A DNA stretch of 9,123 nt, taken from positions 1 through 9,123 of the forward strand of contig CAMAQQ010000037.1 in the NCBI GenBank assembly GCA_945860575.1, in the 5' to 3' direction. Position 1 is the first letter of the stretch; each line of letters opens with the position of its first letter. Of this stretch, positions 1 through 7,745 are shown piece after piece. The stretch is from Ferrithrix thermotolerans DSM 19514. GTDB taxonomy: Bacteria > Actinomycetota > Acidimicrobiia > Acidimicrobiales > Ilumatobacteraceae. The notes beneath the pieces were generated by a model, which was not told where the DNA came from, ran no database searches, and was given only the letters and a program-made list of their open reading frames with translations. The position numbers and the translations under genes are program-made.

Positions 1-1212
1 ACCTTGATGCTTGACGGTCTAGAGCGAACCGATGATGCGAGTCTGGCTGATCTTGTTGTCGTGAACACTTGTGCGTTCATCGAGGATGCGCGTAGAGAAT
101 CTATTGACACCGTTTTGGCACTTTCAAAGCAACGCAAAGATGGCGCACGTGTAGTTGTGACTGGGTGCATGGCCGAGCGATATGGGTCTGAACTCGCCGA
201 ATCTCTACCTGAGGCAGATCAGATCGCGGGCTTCGGGGTGCCGATAACTCTCACTAAAAAGTCTCTGGCTGTGTCCGGTGAAAACCTGCCTGCGTTTGAT
301 TTGTTGAACTTGCCGCGGCCAAAGTCGAGTTCGCCATGGGCATACATAAAGATCGCCGAAGGTTGCGACCGCAACTGCGGTTTCTGCGCGATCCCAAGTT
401 TTCGTGGTCCGCAACGCAGCCGGGATATTGAATCAATTCTCGCTGAGGTTGATCAACTTGATGTCAAAGAGATTGTCTTGGTTGCCCAAGACCTCGCAAG
501 TTACGGCAAAGATCGTCCCGAAGAACTTGGCGCGGGTTCAATCGTTGAATTGGTCAATCGTGTTGCCAGCAAAGTGCAACGCACGAGACTGCTCTACTTA
601 TATCCAAGTGATTTGAGTGATGCATTGATTGATGCGATTTGCGCAACTGGTGTGCCATATTTTGATCTTTCATTGCAACATGTTTCTAAACAACATTTGC
701 GACGCATGCGTCGATGGGGTGACGGCACCCGCTTTTTGAATCGCATCGAAGATATTCGCAAGCGCGAACCGCAGGCGGCGATGCGTAGCAACTTTATAGT
801 CGGCTATCCAGGCGAAACCGAAGAAGACCACGACGAGTTGCTGGCATTCATCGAAGATGCACAACTTGATTGGTGTGGGTTCTTTGGGTTTAGTCCAGAA
901 GACGGAACCTATGCTCTGAACTTGCCCGATCATGTAGACAAATCACTAATGAACGAACGCCTGGGCGAACTACGCGAAATGCAGGACGCGATTACTGCGC
1001 GTCGTCGGGATGACCTAATTGGCGACACCATAGAAGTGCTCGTAGATTCAACGGGCGTGGGTAGAAGCCATCGAGAAGCGCCAGAAATTGACGGAGTAAT
1101 TCATGTCAGCGAGACTTTACAAGTGGGAAGTTTTGCATCCGTTGAAATCACCGATGCTCTCGGACCAGATCTCTTGGCGGTCGGCGCCGCGGCTGATGCG
1201 GCGAGTAGGTAG
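1..1212 (+). CDS. rimO: Ribosomal protein uS12 methylthiotransferase RimO (5'-truncated)
   Basis: Radical SAM enzyme that adds a methylthio group to the conserved aspartate of ribosomal protein uS12. Numbering from the first in-frame ATG/TTG (nt 4), the protein shows the second and third cysteines of the N-terminal auxiliary cluster (C23 in NTCAF, C55 in GCMAERY), the radical SAM motif C121-x3-C125-x2-C128 inside EGCDRNCGFCAIPSFRG, and a C-terminal TRAM domain (about residues 337-396). The CDRxCxFCxIPSxRG form and the following P-x-R-S-R separate RimO from the tRNA enzyme MiaB. The frame is open to base 1, and the family's usual first motif (a GC-x-K/R-N segment with the first cluster cysteine) is absent, so roughly 15-25 N-terminal residues lie outside the window; the early TTG/ATG codons are probably internal. 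YFDLSLQH resembles actinobacterial RimO. It is first in an operon with pgsA, 3 nt downstream. Confidence 0.95.
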   Translation, partial: TLMLDGLERTDDASLADLVVVNTCAFIEDARRESIDTVLALSKQRKDGARVVVTGCMAERYGSELAESLPEADQIAGFGVPITLTKKSLAVSGENLPAFDLLNLPRPKSSSPWAYIKIAEGCDRNCGFCAIPSFRGPQRSRDIESILAEVDQLDVKEIVLVAQDLASYGKDRPEELGAGSIVELVNRVASKVQRTRLLYLYPSDLSDALIDAICATGVPYFDLSLQHVSKQHLRRMRRWGDGTRFLNRIEDIRKREPQAAMRSNFIVGYPGETEEDHDELLAFIEDAQLDWCGFFGFSPEDGTYALNLPDHVDKSLMNERLGELREMQDAITARRRDDLIGDTIEVLVDSTGVGRSHREAPEIDGVIHVSETLQVGSFASVEITDALGPDLLAVGAAADAASR

Positions 1213-1215
1213 ATC

Positions 1216-1782
1216 TTGCCAGTAGATCCAAATGCATTAGCAACTTGGGCGAATGCGGTGACGGTGTCACGAATTTTGGTTTCGCCACTTTTGTTTACCG
1301 TCGTGTCACTTGACAACACGGGTTCATGGCTTGCGGCCTGGTTATGGTTTGGTTTGTGTGTTAGCGATGTTCTAGACGGATATTTAGCGCGCCGACATGG
1401 TGCCACTAAAAGTGGTGCATTTCTTGACCCGCTTGCCGACAAGGTGCTCGTGCTTGGTGCAATGTTCACACTCGTCAATCGCGGAATGTTTTCTATTTGG
1501 CCAGTAGTGATTATTGCAATTCGTGAAGTAATTGTCAGCATCTATCGAGTAGTAGTGGGGGCAAAAGGTGTCTCGGTGCCGGCAAGTCGAATCGCCAAAG
1601 TTAAAACCCTCAGTCAGCAAGTTTCGGTTGGCTTTGCGCTTGCACCATTTAGTGCGCGCGATATGACATATGCATGGAAGATAACGCTTTGGTTGGCCGT
1701 GGTTTTAACGATCGTCAGCGGAGCGCAGTATGCGGTTCGCGCATTTAAGCCTCGCATCATGTCGCGACGGAGTGCTAAATAA
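1216..1782 (+). CDS. pgsA: CDP-diacylglycerol--glycerol-3-phosphate 3-phosphatidyltransferase
   Basis: Integral membrane enzyme joining CDP-diacylglycerol and glycerol-3-phosphate to give phosphatidylglycerophosphate, the committed step to phosphatidylglycerol and cardiolipin. The 188-residue length is normal. The CDP-alcohol phosphatidyltransferase signature DxxDGxxARx8GxxxDxxxD is complete: D51, D54, G55, A58, R59, G67, D71, D75; the four aspartates bind the metal. Hydrophobic helices lie around residues 20-50, 75-115 and 150-175. The start is a TTG at 1216, preceded by AGGT (1207-1210); the N-terminus NAVTVSRILVSP fits the family's usual N-x-L-T-x-x-R-I opening. The gene begins 3 nt after rimO and its stop overlaps the cinA start by one base (TAATG), so the three are probably co-transcribed and translationally coupled. 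Another CDP-alcohol transferase specificity (such as phosphatidylinositol phosphate synthase) cannot be fully excluded, but the rimO-pgsA-cinA context favours PgsA. Confidence 0.92.
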   Translation: MPVDPNALATWANAVTVSRILVSPLLFTVVSLDNTGSWLAAWLWFGLCVSDVLDGYLARRHGATKSGAFLDPLADKVLVLGAMFTLVNRGMFSIWPVVIIAIREVIVSIYRVVVGAKGVSVPASRIAKVKTLSQQVSVGFALAPFSARDMTYAWKITLWLAVVLTIVSGAQYAVRAFKPRIMSRRSAK

Positions 1783-3011
1783 TGCGTTGCAGTGTCGTTG
1801 CTATTGGTACCGAACTATTACTTGGGCAAATTGTTGACACGAACTCTTCATGGCTGGGCGAGCAACTTGCTGCCGCCGGTATTGATTCGCTGTTTCAAGT
1901 CAAAGTCGGTGACAATCTTGGTCGTATCGTCTCAACTTTGAGATCGACACTTGAACAAACTGACGCCGTAATTATTTGTGGTGGTCTTGGGCCGACCCAC
2001 GACGACATTACTCGCGAAGCAATCGCGGAAGTAATGGGTGTTGAACTTGAAATGAATGACGAAGTCGCGCTTGTGATCGAGCAGATGTTCACCGCGCGCA
2101 ATCGCAGAATGCCTGAAAATAATTTGCGCCAAGCGATGGTGCCACGCGGGGCAAAGATTATTGAGCAGCGTCGAGGTACTGCGCCAGGTTTGATTTGCCC
2201 AGTCGGCGACAAAGTTATGTATGCGGTGCCTGGAGTGCCATTTGAACTTTTTGAAATGTTTGAGCGAGCGATATTGCCTGATTTGTTAACACGTAGCGGC
2301 GAAGCATCAGTGATTAAAAGTCGTGTATTAAGAACTTGGGGCGATAGCGAAAGCGGGCTCAATGAAAGACTTGTCGGCGTTATCAGCGAACTCGAGAAAA
2401 TTGGCAATCCGACCTTGGCGTTTTTGGCCAGTGGTTGGGAAGGAATCAAGGTTCGGCTGACTGCAAAGGCAAATACGGAGCAAGATGCAATGAAGTTGAT
2501 TGATGTTTGGGATGCAAAAGTTAGAATTGAAGTTGGGGACATCATTTTCGGCGTTGACGGTCAAACTATGGAATCAGTAGTTCTAGATTTATTGCGCGAA
2601 AAAAATCTCACTCTCGCGATAGCCGAGTCAGTAACTGGGGGTCTGGTGTCTGGTCGGCTCACCGCGGTGCCTGGCGCAAGTGATGTGTTTCGAGGGGCCG
2701 TCGTAAGTTATGCGAGCGAAGTTAAATATGAAGTTCTCGGAATCACCAACGAAATTGTCGTGAGCGAGGCGGCAGCCAAAGAAATGGCAATCGGTGTTCG
2801 AAAAGCATTGGGAAGCGATATCGGACTTTCTCTGACTGGTGTTGCTGGCCCAAGTGAGCAGCAAGGCGTAAAAGTCGGCACACTTTGTGTTGGTGTGGCG
2901 ATGCCTGATGGCTCAGCAAAATCTATGACGATGCACCTGCCGATTGGTCGCGAGCAAATGCGACAGTTATCGGTGATTAGCGCACTTAATTTTTTACGTC
3001 ACGCGCTTTAA
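1782..3011 (+). CDS. cinA: CinA family protein: MoCF-like domain plus nicotinamide-nucleotide amidase domain
   Basis: Two-domain CinA (409 residues, normal length). The N-terminal MoCF/COG1058 domain (about 1-170) begins with the typical MRCSVVAIGTELLLGQIVDTNS and carries GGLGPTHDD (residues 67-75), the family's nucleotide-binding motif; in characterised CinA proteins this domain has ADP-ribose pyrophosphatase activity. The C-terminal PncC-type domain (about 255-405) deamidates NMN to nicotinic acid mononucleotide in pyridine nucleotide salvage; here AESVTGG (281-287, S283 the likely nucleophile) and TGVAGP are visible. The usual AESCTGG has valine in place of cysteine at 284, next to the conserved serine, so activity is expected to survive. 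The ATG at 1782 overlaps the pgsA stop by one base, with GGAG at 1769-1772 as ribosome binding site. In many actinobacteria a clgR-type regulator follows cinA; here a dehydrogenase gene does instead. Confidence 0.94.
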   Translation: MRCSVVAIGTELLLGQIVDTNSSWLGEQLAAAGIDSLFQVKVGDNLGRIVSTLRSTLEQTDAVIICGGLGPTHDDITREAIAEVMGVELEMNDEVALVIEQMFTARNRRMPENNLRQAMVPRGAKIIEQRRGTAPGLICPVGDKVMYAVPGVPFELFEMFERAILPDLLTRSGEASVIKSRVLRTWGDSESGLNERLVGVISELEKIGNPTLAFLASGWEGIKVRLTAKANTEQDAMKLIDVWDAKVRIEVGDIIFGVDGQTMESVVLDLLREKNLTLAIAESVTGGLVSGRLTAVPGASDVFRGAVVSYASEVKYEVLGITNEIVVSEAAAKEMAIGVRKALGSDIGLSLTGVAGPSEQQGVKVGTLCVGVAMPDGSAKSMTMHLPIGREQMRQLSVISALNFLRHAL

Positions 3012-3042
3012 ATACAAGGCTTTTTGCGTGTTAACAGCACGG

Positions 3043-3048
3043 TAGACT
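3043..3048 (+). promoter_or_regulatory. Possible -10 box upstream of the saccharopine dehydrogenase-family gene
   Basis: TAGACT fits the TAnnnT actinobacterial -10 pattern and sits in the 87-nt gap after cinA. The hexamer 17 nt upstream (CTTTTT, 3020-3025) is a poor -35. Initiation about 7 nt downstream would give a leader of roughly 45 nt starting at the inverted repeat described next. The box is seen; its use is inferred. Confidence 0.35.
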
Positions 3049-3054
3049 TACGGT

Positions 3055-3076
3055 GTTGTTACACCCGAGTAACGAC
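3055..3076 (+). repeat. Inverted repeat in the leader or operator of the saccharopine dehydrogenase-family gene
   Basis: GTTGTTAC (3055-3062) and GTAACGAC (3069-3076) are inverted copies with one mismatch (G-U in RNA), separated by six bases; the inner GTTAC/GTAAC is perfect. It lies between the possible -10 box and the GTG start at 3099. It could be an operator half-site pair or a small leader hairpin. No run of T follows, so it does not look like a terminator for cinA. Confidence 0.4.
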
Positions 3077-3098
3077 GAGAAAAGTAATCAGGCTTATT

Positions 3099-4391
3099 GT
3101 GGCGAACATTCTTGTGATTGGTGCTGGCGGAGTTGGTGGCGGTATGGCCTCAATCGCCGAAACTCGTAGTTTCTTCAACTCGTTTGTTTTGGCGGATATC
3201 AACTCGGGTCGTGGTGACGAGATCATCGCCAAACTTGAAGATCCCGGCCGATTTTCGTCGGCCAAAGTTGACGCTCGCAGCAAAACAGACATTGTTGCTC
3301 TGGCTCAAAGAGTAAAAGCCGATGTAATCGTCAACGCTTGTGACCCGCGTTTGAATGAACCGATTTTTGAAGCCGCCTTTGAAGCAGGATGCACCTACCT
3401 CGACATGGCGATGAATCTAAGCAAGCCACACCCAACTAACCCATATGAAGAAGTGGGCGAGCCACTCGGCAAGGATCAAATTTCATCCGATGAACGCTGG
3501 AAAGAAAAAGGATTACTTGCGCTTGTGGGTATGGGTGTCGAGCCAGGCTTGAGCAATGTGTTTGCGCGTTACGCTGCTGATCACTTGTTTGACACGATCG
3601 ATGAGATCGGCGTGCGGGACGGTTCAAACTTGTCGATTGATGGTCTTGATTTTGCGCCAACATTTTCGATTTGGACAACAATTGAAGAAACTTTGAACCC
3701 GCCCGTCGTCTGGGAGAAAAAACGAGGACTATTCACGACAGATTGCTTTAGTGAACCAGAGATTTTTCACTTTCCGGCTGGTATCGGTGCGTACGAGTGC
3801 GTCAATGTTGAACACGAAGAAGTGATCATGATTCCGCGCGAAATTGACTGCAATAGAGTGACGTTCAAATACAGTCTTGGTGCAGAGTTCATCGACTGGC
3901 TCAAAACATTCGCATACTTGGGTCTTGACAGCAATGAGAAAATTCGCGTTGGTGATGTTTCGGTTTCTCCACGAGATGTGTTGGCGGCGGTACTACCTAA
4001 TCCTGCGAAACTTGGTCACCTGATGCATGGTCGAACATGTGCGGGCACATGGGTCAAGGGTTCTTACGACGGCAAGCCACGAGAGGTTTATCTTTATCAT
4101 GTTGCCGACAACGAAACGACAATGCGTGACTGGGGATCACAAGCAGTGTTGTGGCAAACCGCGATGTGTCCGGTTGTTGCGCTCGAATTGTTGGCCAACG
4201 GAAGTTGGAAGGGAACTGGTGTGCGCGGACCAGAGGCATTTGATGCTGTGCCATTTTTGAATCTGCTCGGCGAGTACAACACGCATCACGGAATCATGGA
4301 GATGGGCCCTGGCTTATGGCCAAGCCCGAAGCCAACTGGTCAACCGGGTTGGGATAGGCCCGTTAAGCGCGCAGTATTACCTGGCGCTTAA
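3099..4391 (+). CDS. Saccharopine dehydrogenase / carboxynorspermidine synthase-family oxidoreductase
   Basis: NAD(P)-dependent oxidoreductase of the Lys9/LYS1-like family (about 430 residues). The Rossmann motif IGAGGVGGG lies at residues 7-15 and an aspartate (D33 in LADIN) ends the second strand, suggesting NAD preference. VNACDPRLN, GCTYLDMA and GMGVEPGLSNVFARYA match the family's N-terminal half, and the C-terminal half (DVLAAVLPNPAKLG, the DGKPREVYLYHVAD segment, WGSQAVLWQTAMCPVVALELL, GVRGPEAFD) matches the saccharopine dehydrogenase C-terminal domain. Known relatives make carboxy(nor)spermidine for polyamine synthesis or act in lysine metabolism; which applies here is not clear, as no decarboxylase or aminotransferase partner is in the window. 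I chose GTG 3099 because it begins directly before the Rossmann strand and has AGG at 3090-3092; an upstream TTG (3024) would add 25 residues without family character. It converges on the minus-strand oxidoreductase gene. Confidence 0.85.
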   Translation: MANILVIGAGGVGGGMASIAETRSFFNSFVLADINSGRGDEIIAKLEDPGRFSSAKVDARSKTDIVALAQRVKADVIVNACDPRLNEPIFEAAFEAGCTYLDMAMNLSKPHPTNPYEEVGEPLGKDQISSDERWKEKGLLALVGMGVEPGLSNVFARYAADHLFDTIDEIGVRDGSNLSIDGLDFAPTFSIWTTIEETLNPPVVWEKKRGLFTTDCFSEPEIFHFPAGIGAYECVNVEHEEVIMIPREIDCNRVTFKYSLGAEFIDWLKTFAYLGLDSNEKIRVGDVSVSPRDVLAAVLPNPAKLGHLMHGRTCAGTWVKGSYDGKPREVYLYHVADNETTMRDWGSQAVLWQTAMCPVVALELLANGSWKGTGVRGPEAFDAVPFLNLLGEYNTHHGIMEMGPGLWPSPKPTGQPGWDRPVKRAVLPGA

Positions 4392-4401
4392 TATCAAGAA
4401 G

Positions 4402-4419
4402 TTGCGTTCGTAAACGCGA
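4402..4419. terminator. Hairpin between convergent genes, possible bidirectional terminator
   Basis: GCGTT (4404-4408) and AACGC (4413-4417) form a perfect 5-bp stem around CGTA; TT/GA extends it to 7 bp with one G-U pair on the plus strand. It fills the 31-nt gap between two convergent stop codons. No good U-tract follows on either strand (AAAATTATTTG on plus, CTTCTTG on minus), so it is at best a weak intrinsic terminator. Confidence 0.4.
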
Positions 4420-4422
4420 AAA

Positions 4423-5373
4423 TTATTTGCCTGCAAGAATTTTTACAACTGGCGCAAAACTATTTACATCTTCGCCACCGACAATGATGTAAGACAATCC
4501 CCAGCGTTCGCGCCGTGCAATCAAGTCTTCTGCGATTTTTGAAGGTGGCCCCATCAGTGCGAACGGTGAGTTGGCGACCATTTCTGGCGCAACTTTGAAC
4601 ATGTTTGCTGTGCCATTGATTGCCTCGTCGGCGCTATCGCGAATGTTGACCAAGAAAGTGCGAATATTCAATTCAATGTTTGACATTCGAGCACCAGCGG
4701 CATTCTGCACGACTTCAATTTTTTCAGAAACGGCTTCTGCACTCATATGAGAAATCGTCTCGGCATTGACCACGCCGTCTTTCATTGATGGATTAATACC
4801 GACGATATCGGCAAGTTGTGCGGCGAGTTTGAGAACTCTCGGTCCGCCACCGCCAATTAAAATCGGCGGGCACGGACGCTGCACTGGCATAGGCGCAGAA
4901 ATGTAATCAGTAATTTTGTAGTGCTGGCCAGTAAATGAAAACTTCTCACCGGTCATTGCTCGCTTGATAATCTCGAGTCCTTCAAGAAAGCGATCAATGC
5001 GCACGCCAGGTTTGTCGTAAACCATGCCAGATTGTTCGTAGTCGGTCGCCATCCAGCCCGCGCCAATACCAATTTCAAGACGACCATCTGAGAGCAGGTC
5101 GAGAGTGGCGAGTTCTTTTGCCAAGACAACTGGATGTTTGTAGTCGTTATCCCAGACGAGCGCGCCGATGCGCAAGTTCTTGGTTGCGTCGGCAGCAGCC
5201 ATTAGTGCAGGCACGGGTGCTAGTTGATCGGTGAAGTGATCGGGCATCGTCAACGAACTAAACCCGTGATCTTCGGCGGTTTTTGAGAGTTCAACCCATT
5301 CTTTTCGTGAACCTGCTTTGCTCGCTTGAATCCCGAATCTAAATGGGCGAATTATTGGTTGCGTATTAGTCAC
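4423..5373 (-). CDS. LLM class (luciferase-like) oxidoreductase, probably F420-dependent
   Basis: A 316-residue bacterial-luciferase-fold (TIM barrel) oxidoreductase. The sequence resembles the F420-dependent LLM subfamily TIGR03621 (MSMEG_2516 type): start PFRFGIQASKAGSRKEWVEL, then AEDHGFSSLTMPDHF, LRIGALVWDNDYKHPVVLAKELATLDLLSDGR, the typical GIGAGWMATDYEQSGM, and ILIGGGGPRVLKLAAQLADIVGI near residue 180. These match the family's cofactor-binding strand ends. The substrate is unknown; F420 use is inferred from subfamily resemblance, and FMN cannot be excluded. It begins with GTG at 5371-5373, six bases after a TAATAT box and without a Shine-Dalgarno sequence, so the mRNA is probably leaderless. 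It is divergent from the penicillin-binding protein gene and convergent with the dehydrogenase gene, so it is likely its own transcription unit. Confidence 0.9.
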   Translation of the reverse strand: MTNTQPIIRPFRFGIQASKAGSRKEWVELSKTAEDHGFSSLTMPDHFTDQLAPVPALMAAADATKNLRIGALVWDNDYKHPVVLAKELATLDLLSDGRLEIGIGAGWMATDYEQSGMVYDKPGVRIDRFLEGLEIIKRAMTGEKFSFTGQHYKITDYISAPMPVQRPCPPILIGGGGPRVLKLAAQLADIVGINPSMKDGVVNAETISHMSAEAVSEKIEVVQNAAGARMSNIELNIRTFLVNIRDSADEAINGTANMFKVAPEMVANSPFALMGPPSKIAEDLIARRERWGLSYIIVGGEDVNSFAPVVKILAGK

Positions 5374-5379
5374 CTGAGA

Positions 5380-5385
5380 ATATTA
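5380..5385 (-). promoter_or_regulatory. -10 box of a probable leaderless promoter for the LLM oxidoreductase gene
   Basis: On the minus strand TAATAT is followed by six bases (TCTCAG) and then the GTG start. Initiation about 7 nt after the box would fall on the first base of the start codon. No purine-rich Shine-Dalgarno sequence lies at normal spacing. A convincing -35 is not seen: TTGGAT is present but only 13 nt upstream. Confidence 0.55.
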
Positions 5386-5438
5386 CTCTTTGCGCTCAAT
5401 CCAAGTCGTTGTCGTGACTCACCAACTTCTATTGCAAG

Positions 5439-5444
5439 TAGATT
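5439..5444 (+). promoter_or_regulatory. -10 box of a probable leaderless promoter for the penicillin-binding protein gene
   Basis: TAGATT is followed by exactly six bases (AGATGT) and then GTG at 5451, the same spacing as in the divergent gene. No Shine-Dalgarno sequence is present. A weak -35 candidate, GTGACT (5414-5419), lies 19 nt upstream. A second overlapping box, TAGATG (5444-5449), would fit less well. Confidence 0.5.
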
Positions 5445-5450
5445 AGATGT

Positions 5451-7745
5451 GTGGTGAAGAAGATTCTTCGCGCGATCAACACCCCCCGTGGTCTGTTTAT
5501 TACGCGCCTTGGGGCCGTGACGCTTGCAGGCGCGATGTTTATTGCAGCAACAGTCACGGCAATGGCTCCGCGTTTGTGGGGAATATTGAACGCTCACACA
5601 CAAATTCCGCCAGAATTAACGGGTTTCTCAGGTCTTGCTCAGCGAAGTTATGTGTTTGATGAAACTGGTATGCAAGTCGGCGTTTATCAACTAGAGAACA
5701 GCCAAATTCTAAATATCGACAAGATTCCGGTTGATGTCGTGGCAGCGATTTTGGCGCTCGAAGACAACGAATTTAATCGCCACAAAGGAGTCAATCTTCG
5801 TTCTTTCACACGGGCAATCTTGTCAAATACGCAATCTGGTGCCAAGCAAGGCGCGAGTACGATCACAATGCAAGTTGTCAAGAACGAATTTCTCGCCGGT
5901 TTTGAGCGTGATGGCCGCTACAAAGTTTTGCAGGCGCGTTATGCCGCGATGCTCGAGAAGCAAGTTTCAAAGCGAACAATTCTTGAGCGATATCTCAACA
6001 CGATTTATCTCGGCAACAATACCTACGGTCTTCAAGCGGCCGCCGAAAGATATTTTGGTAAAAGTGTCTCCGAGTTGACTTTGCTCAATGGCGCATTTCT
6101 GGCGGGGCTAATTCAGGCGCCCTCAACATACGATCCGATTTCTAATCCAGACAGTTCGCGCGCTCGCTATCTAGAGGTTCTTGACAGACTCGTTGTTACT
6201 GGATTGCTTAGTCAAGATGAGAGGACCAAAATCGGTGACAAGCCTGAGATTCCTGAAGCGTTGGCAAAAGTCGAGAATTCAAATCTTGAGCGAACTTACT
6301 TCACAGAATTTACAAAGGACTTTCTTTTGAACCGGAGCGACTTGTTGGGCACGACGTATCAACAACGCTATAACGCGTTGTTCAGAGGTGGCCTCAAAAT
6401 TTATACGACGCTCAACTTGAACGCCCAGGCCGCCGCCGAGCAAGCAGTCAAAAATCAGTTGCCAGAAAATAAAGCGGGGATACAAGCATCGCTTGTTTCA
6501 TTAGATTCAAGAACTGGCGCAATTCGAGCAATGGTCGGTGGTCCAGGTTTTAAAGCGGGGCAGAGTGAAGTAAATTTGGCTTTGCGCCGAAGACAAACGG
6601 GTTCAAGCATCAAGTTTTTTATTCTCGTGACTGCTCTGCAAGCCGGCGTGCAACCAGAGGATCTGATTGATGGAACTCTGCCGTGTACTTTACCTAATCC
6701 CGAAAATTTGGATGAGCCGTTTGAAATCACCAAAGGTGTGAGCCAACCGACAGCGCCATTGCGAACAATGACTTGGCTTTCGATTAACTGTGCTTACGCG
6801 AAGTTGTCTCAGATAGTTGGTCTGGATCGTGTTGTTGCAACGATGTATCGCATGGCTGGGTCGGAATGGTTGAACAAAGAAAGTTACACGATTCAGCCAT
6901 ACGCCAGTTTGGCTACTGGCGCCAATGAACTCAGCGCAATGGATATGGCGTCGGGAATTCAAACATTGGCAAATTCGGGTGTGCATCGCGAGCCATACAT
7001 GATCGAGCGAATTGAAGACTCAAAGGGCACGATTTTGTATCAGAACGAGGCATCTGTCATTGAGCAGACCTTGCCGATTGACGTCGCCAACAATGCTGTT
7101 GATGTGATGCGTGGCGTAATTGAGTTTGGCACGGCACGACGCACGCCACTTGCTGACGGCCGCCAGGCTGCGGGCAAAACTGGTACACAAGACAACAACA
7201 CAAATGCTTGGTTCGTCGGTTTTACTCCGCAGTTCGCGACCGCGGTTTGGGTGGGTGACCCGAAGGGATACACCAAGATGACTTCGCGCAATGTCCCAGA
7301 ATTCGCCTCGGTTATTGCAGGTCGTGGAGGTGTGCAAGGTTCTATGTTTCCGGCGATGATCTGGAAGTCATATATGGACGATGTGCACGAGGGCCTTGAA
7401 AAACTAAGTTTTGCAAAACCACCACCACCGACGCGACAACCGCTTCGGCTTTATTTGCCGGGTGTTGAATGCCCAGCACAAGTTATTTCAGGCACGATTC
7501 CGGTTAATACGGTTGCTCTCACCAAAAAAGAAGCCAAATTAACAACCACAACCGTCGCACCAGAAGGTGTTGAGCCGACTGTTGCCAATACTGTGGTGAT
7601 CAGCGTGCTCACCCCTGATACGACTATTGCGCCAACCGACCCAAACCCTTTTTCGCCCGTGCCAACTACGAGCCCAGGATTGTATTTCTTTGATTGCAGA
7701 ACGCCGCTGCAAAATAATGTGCGAACAACGACTGGCACCCCATAG
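5451..7745 (+). CDS. Class A penicillin-binding protein (bifunctional transglycosylase/transpeptidase)
   Basis: PonA/MrcA-type enzyme that polymerises lipid II and cross-links peptidoglycan outside the cytoplasmic membrane (764 residues). A short positive N-terminus (VVKKILRAINTPR) precedes one membrane anchor at about 14-38. The glycosyltransferase-51 domain follows: E104-D-N-E-F-x-x-H-K-G113 with catalytic E104, GASTITMQ (134-141), and the KRTILERYLNTIYLGNNTYG segment. The transpeptidase domain has S385-S-I-K388 (nucleophile S385), S444-I-N446 and K576-T-G578, so both active sites look intact. The last 110 residues (about 655-764) are a Pro/Thr-rich tail with two cysteines (C674, C749). The first two codons are both GTG; the first is preferred because it is six bases from the -10 box. 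Its stop overlaps the next start by one base (TAGTG). The homologue in mycobacteria would be PonA-like, but I cannot assign an exact orthologue. Confidence 0.95.
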   Translation: MVKKILRAINTPRGLFITRLGAVTLAGAMFIAATVTAMAPRLWGILNAHTQIPPELTGFSGLAQRSYVFDETGMQVGVYQLENSQILNIDKIPVDVVAAILALEDNEFNRHKGVNLRSFTRAILSNTQSGAKQGASTITMQVVKNEFLAGFERDGRYKVLQARYAAMLEKQVSKRTILERYLNTIYLGNNTYGLQAAAERYFGKSVSELTLLNGAFLAGLIQAPSTYDPISNPDSSRARYLEVLDRLVVTGLLSQDERTKIGDKPEIPEALAKVENSNLERTYFTEFTKDFLLNRSDLLGTTYQQRYNALFRGGLKIYTTLNLNAQAAAEQAVKNQLPENKAGIQASLVSLDSRTGAIRAMVGGPGFKAGQSEVNLALRRRQTGSSIKFFILVTALQAGVQPEDLIDGTLPCTLPNPENLDEPFEITKGVSQPTAPLRTMTWLSINCAYAKLSQIVGLDRVVATMYRMAGSEWLNKESYTIQPYASLATGANELSAMDMASGIQTLANSGVHREPYMIERIEDSKGTILYQNEASVIEQTLPIDVANNAVDVMRGVIEFGTARRTPLADGRQAAGKTGTQDNNTNAWFVGFTPQFATAVWVGDPKGYTKMTSRNVPEFASVIAGRGGVQGSMFPAMIWKSYMDDVHEGLEKLSFAKPPPPTRQPLRLYLPGVECPAQVISGTIPVNTVALTKKEAKLTTTTVAPEGVEPTVANTVVISVLTPDTTIAPTDPNPFSPVPTTSPGLYFFDCRTPLQNNVRTTTGTP

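Noticed and set aside
1101..1541. 146-codon minus-strand open frame across the rimO/pgsA junction
   Set aside because: It lies opposite two well-supported genes, has no family character and no promoter or ribosome binding site that I can see.
1895..2545. 216-codon open frame on the minus strand opposite cinA
   Set aside because: It is antisense to a clearly conserved CinA; its translation is rich in Ser/Pro/Thr/Ile with no recognisable domain, as expected of a shadow frame.
3024..3098. TTG at 3024 as start of the saccharopine dehydrogenase-family protein
   Set aside because: The extra 25 residues are not family-like, include the possible promoter and inverted repeat, and the GTG at 3099 starts directly at the Rossmann strand with AGG upstream.
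5731..6078. 115-codon plus-strand frame inside the penicillin-binding protein gene
   Set aside because: It overlaps the glycosyltransferase domain in another frame and its translation shows no known motif.
7020..7337. 105-codon minus-strand frame opposite the transpeptidase domain
   Set aside because: It is a shadow of the KTG-containing region; composition and lack of motifs argue against a gene.
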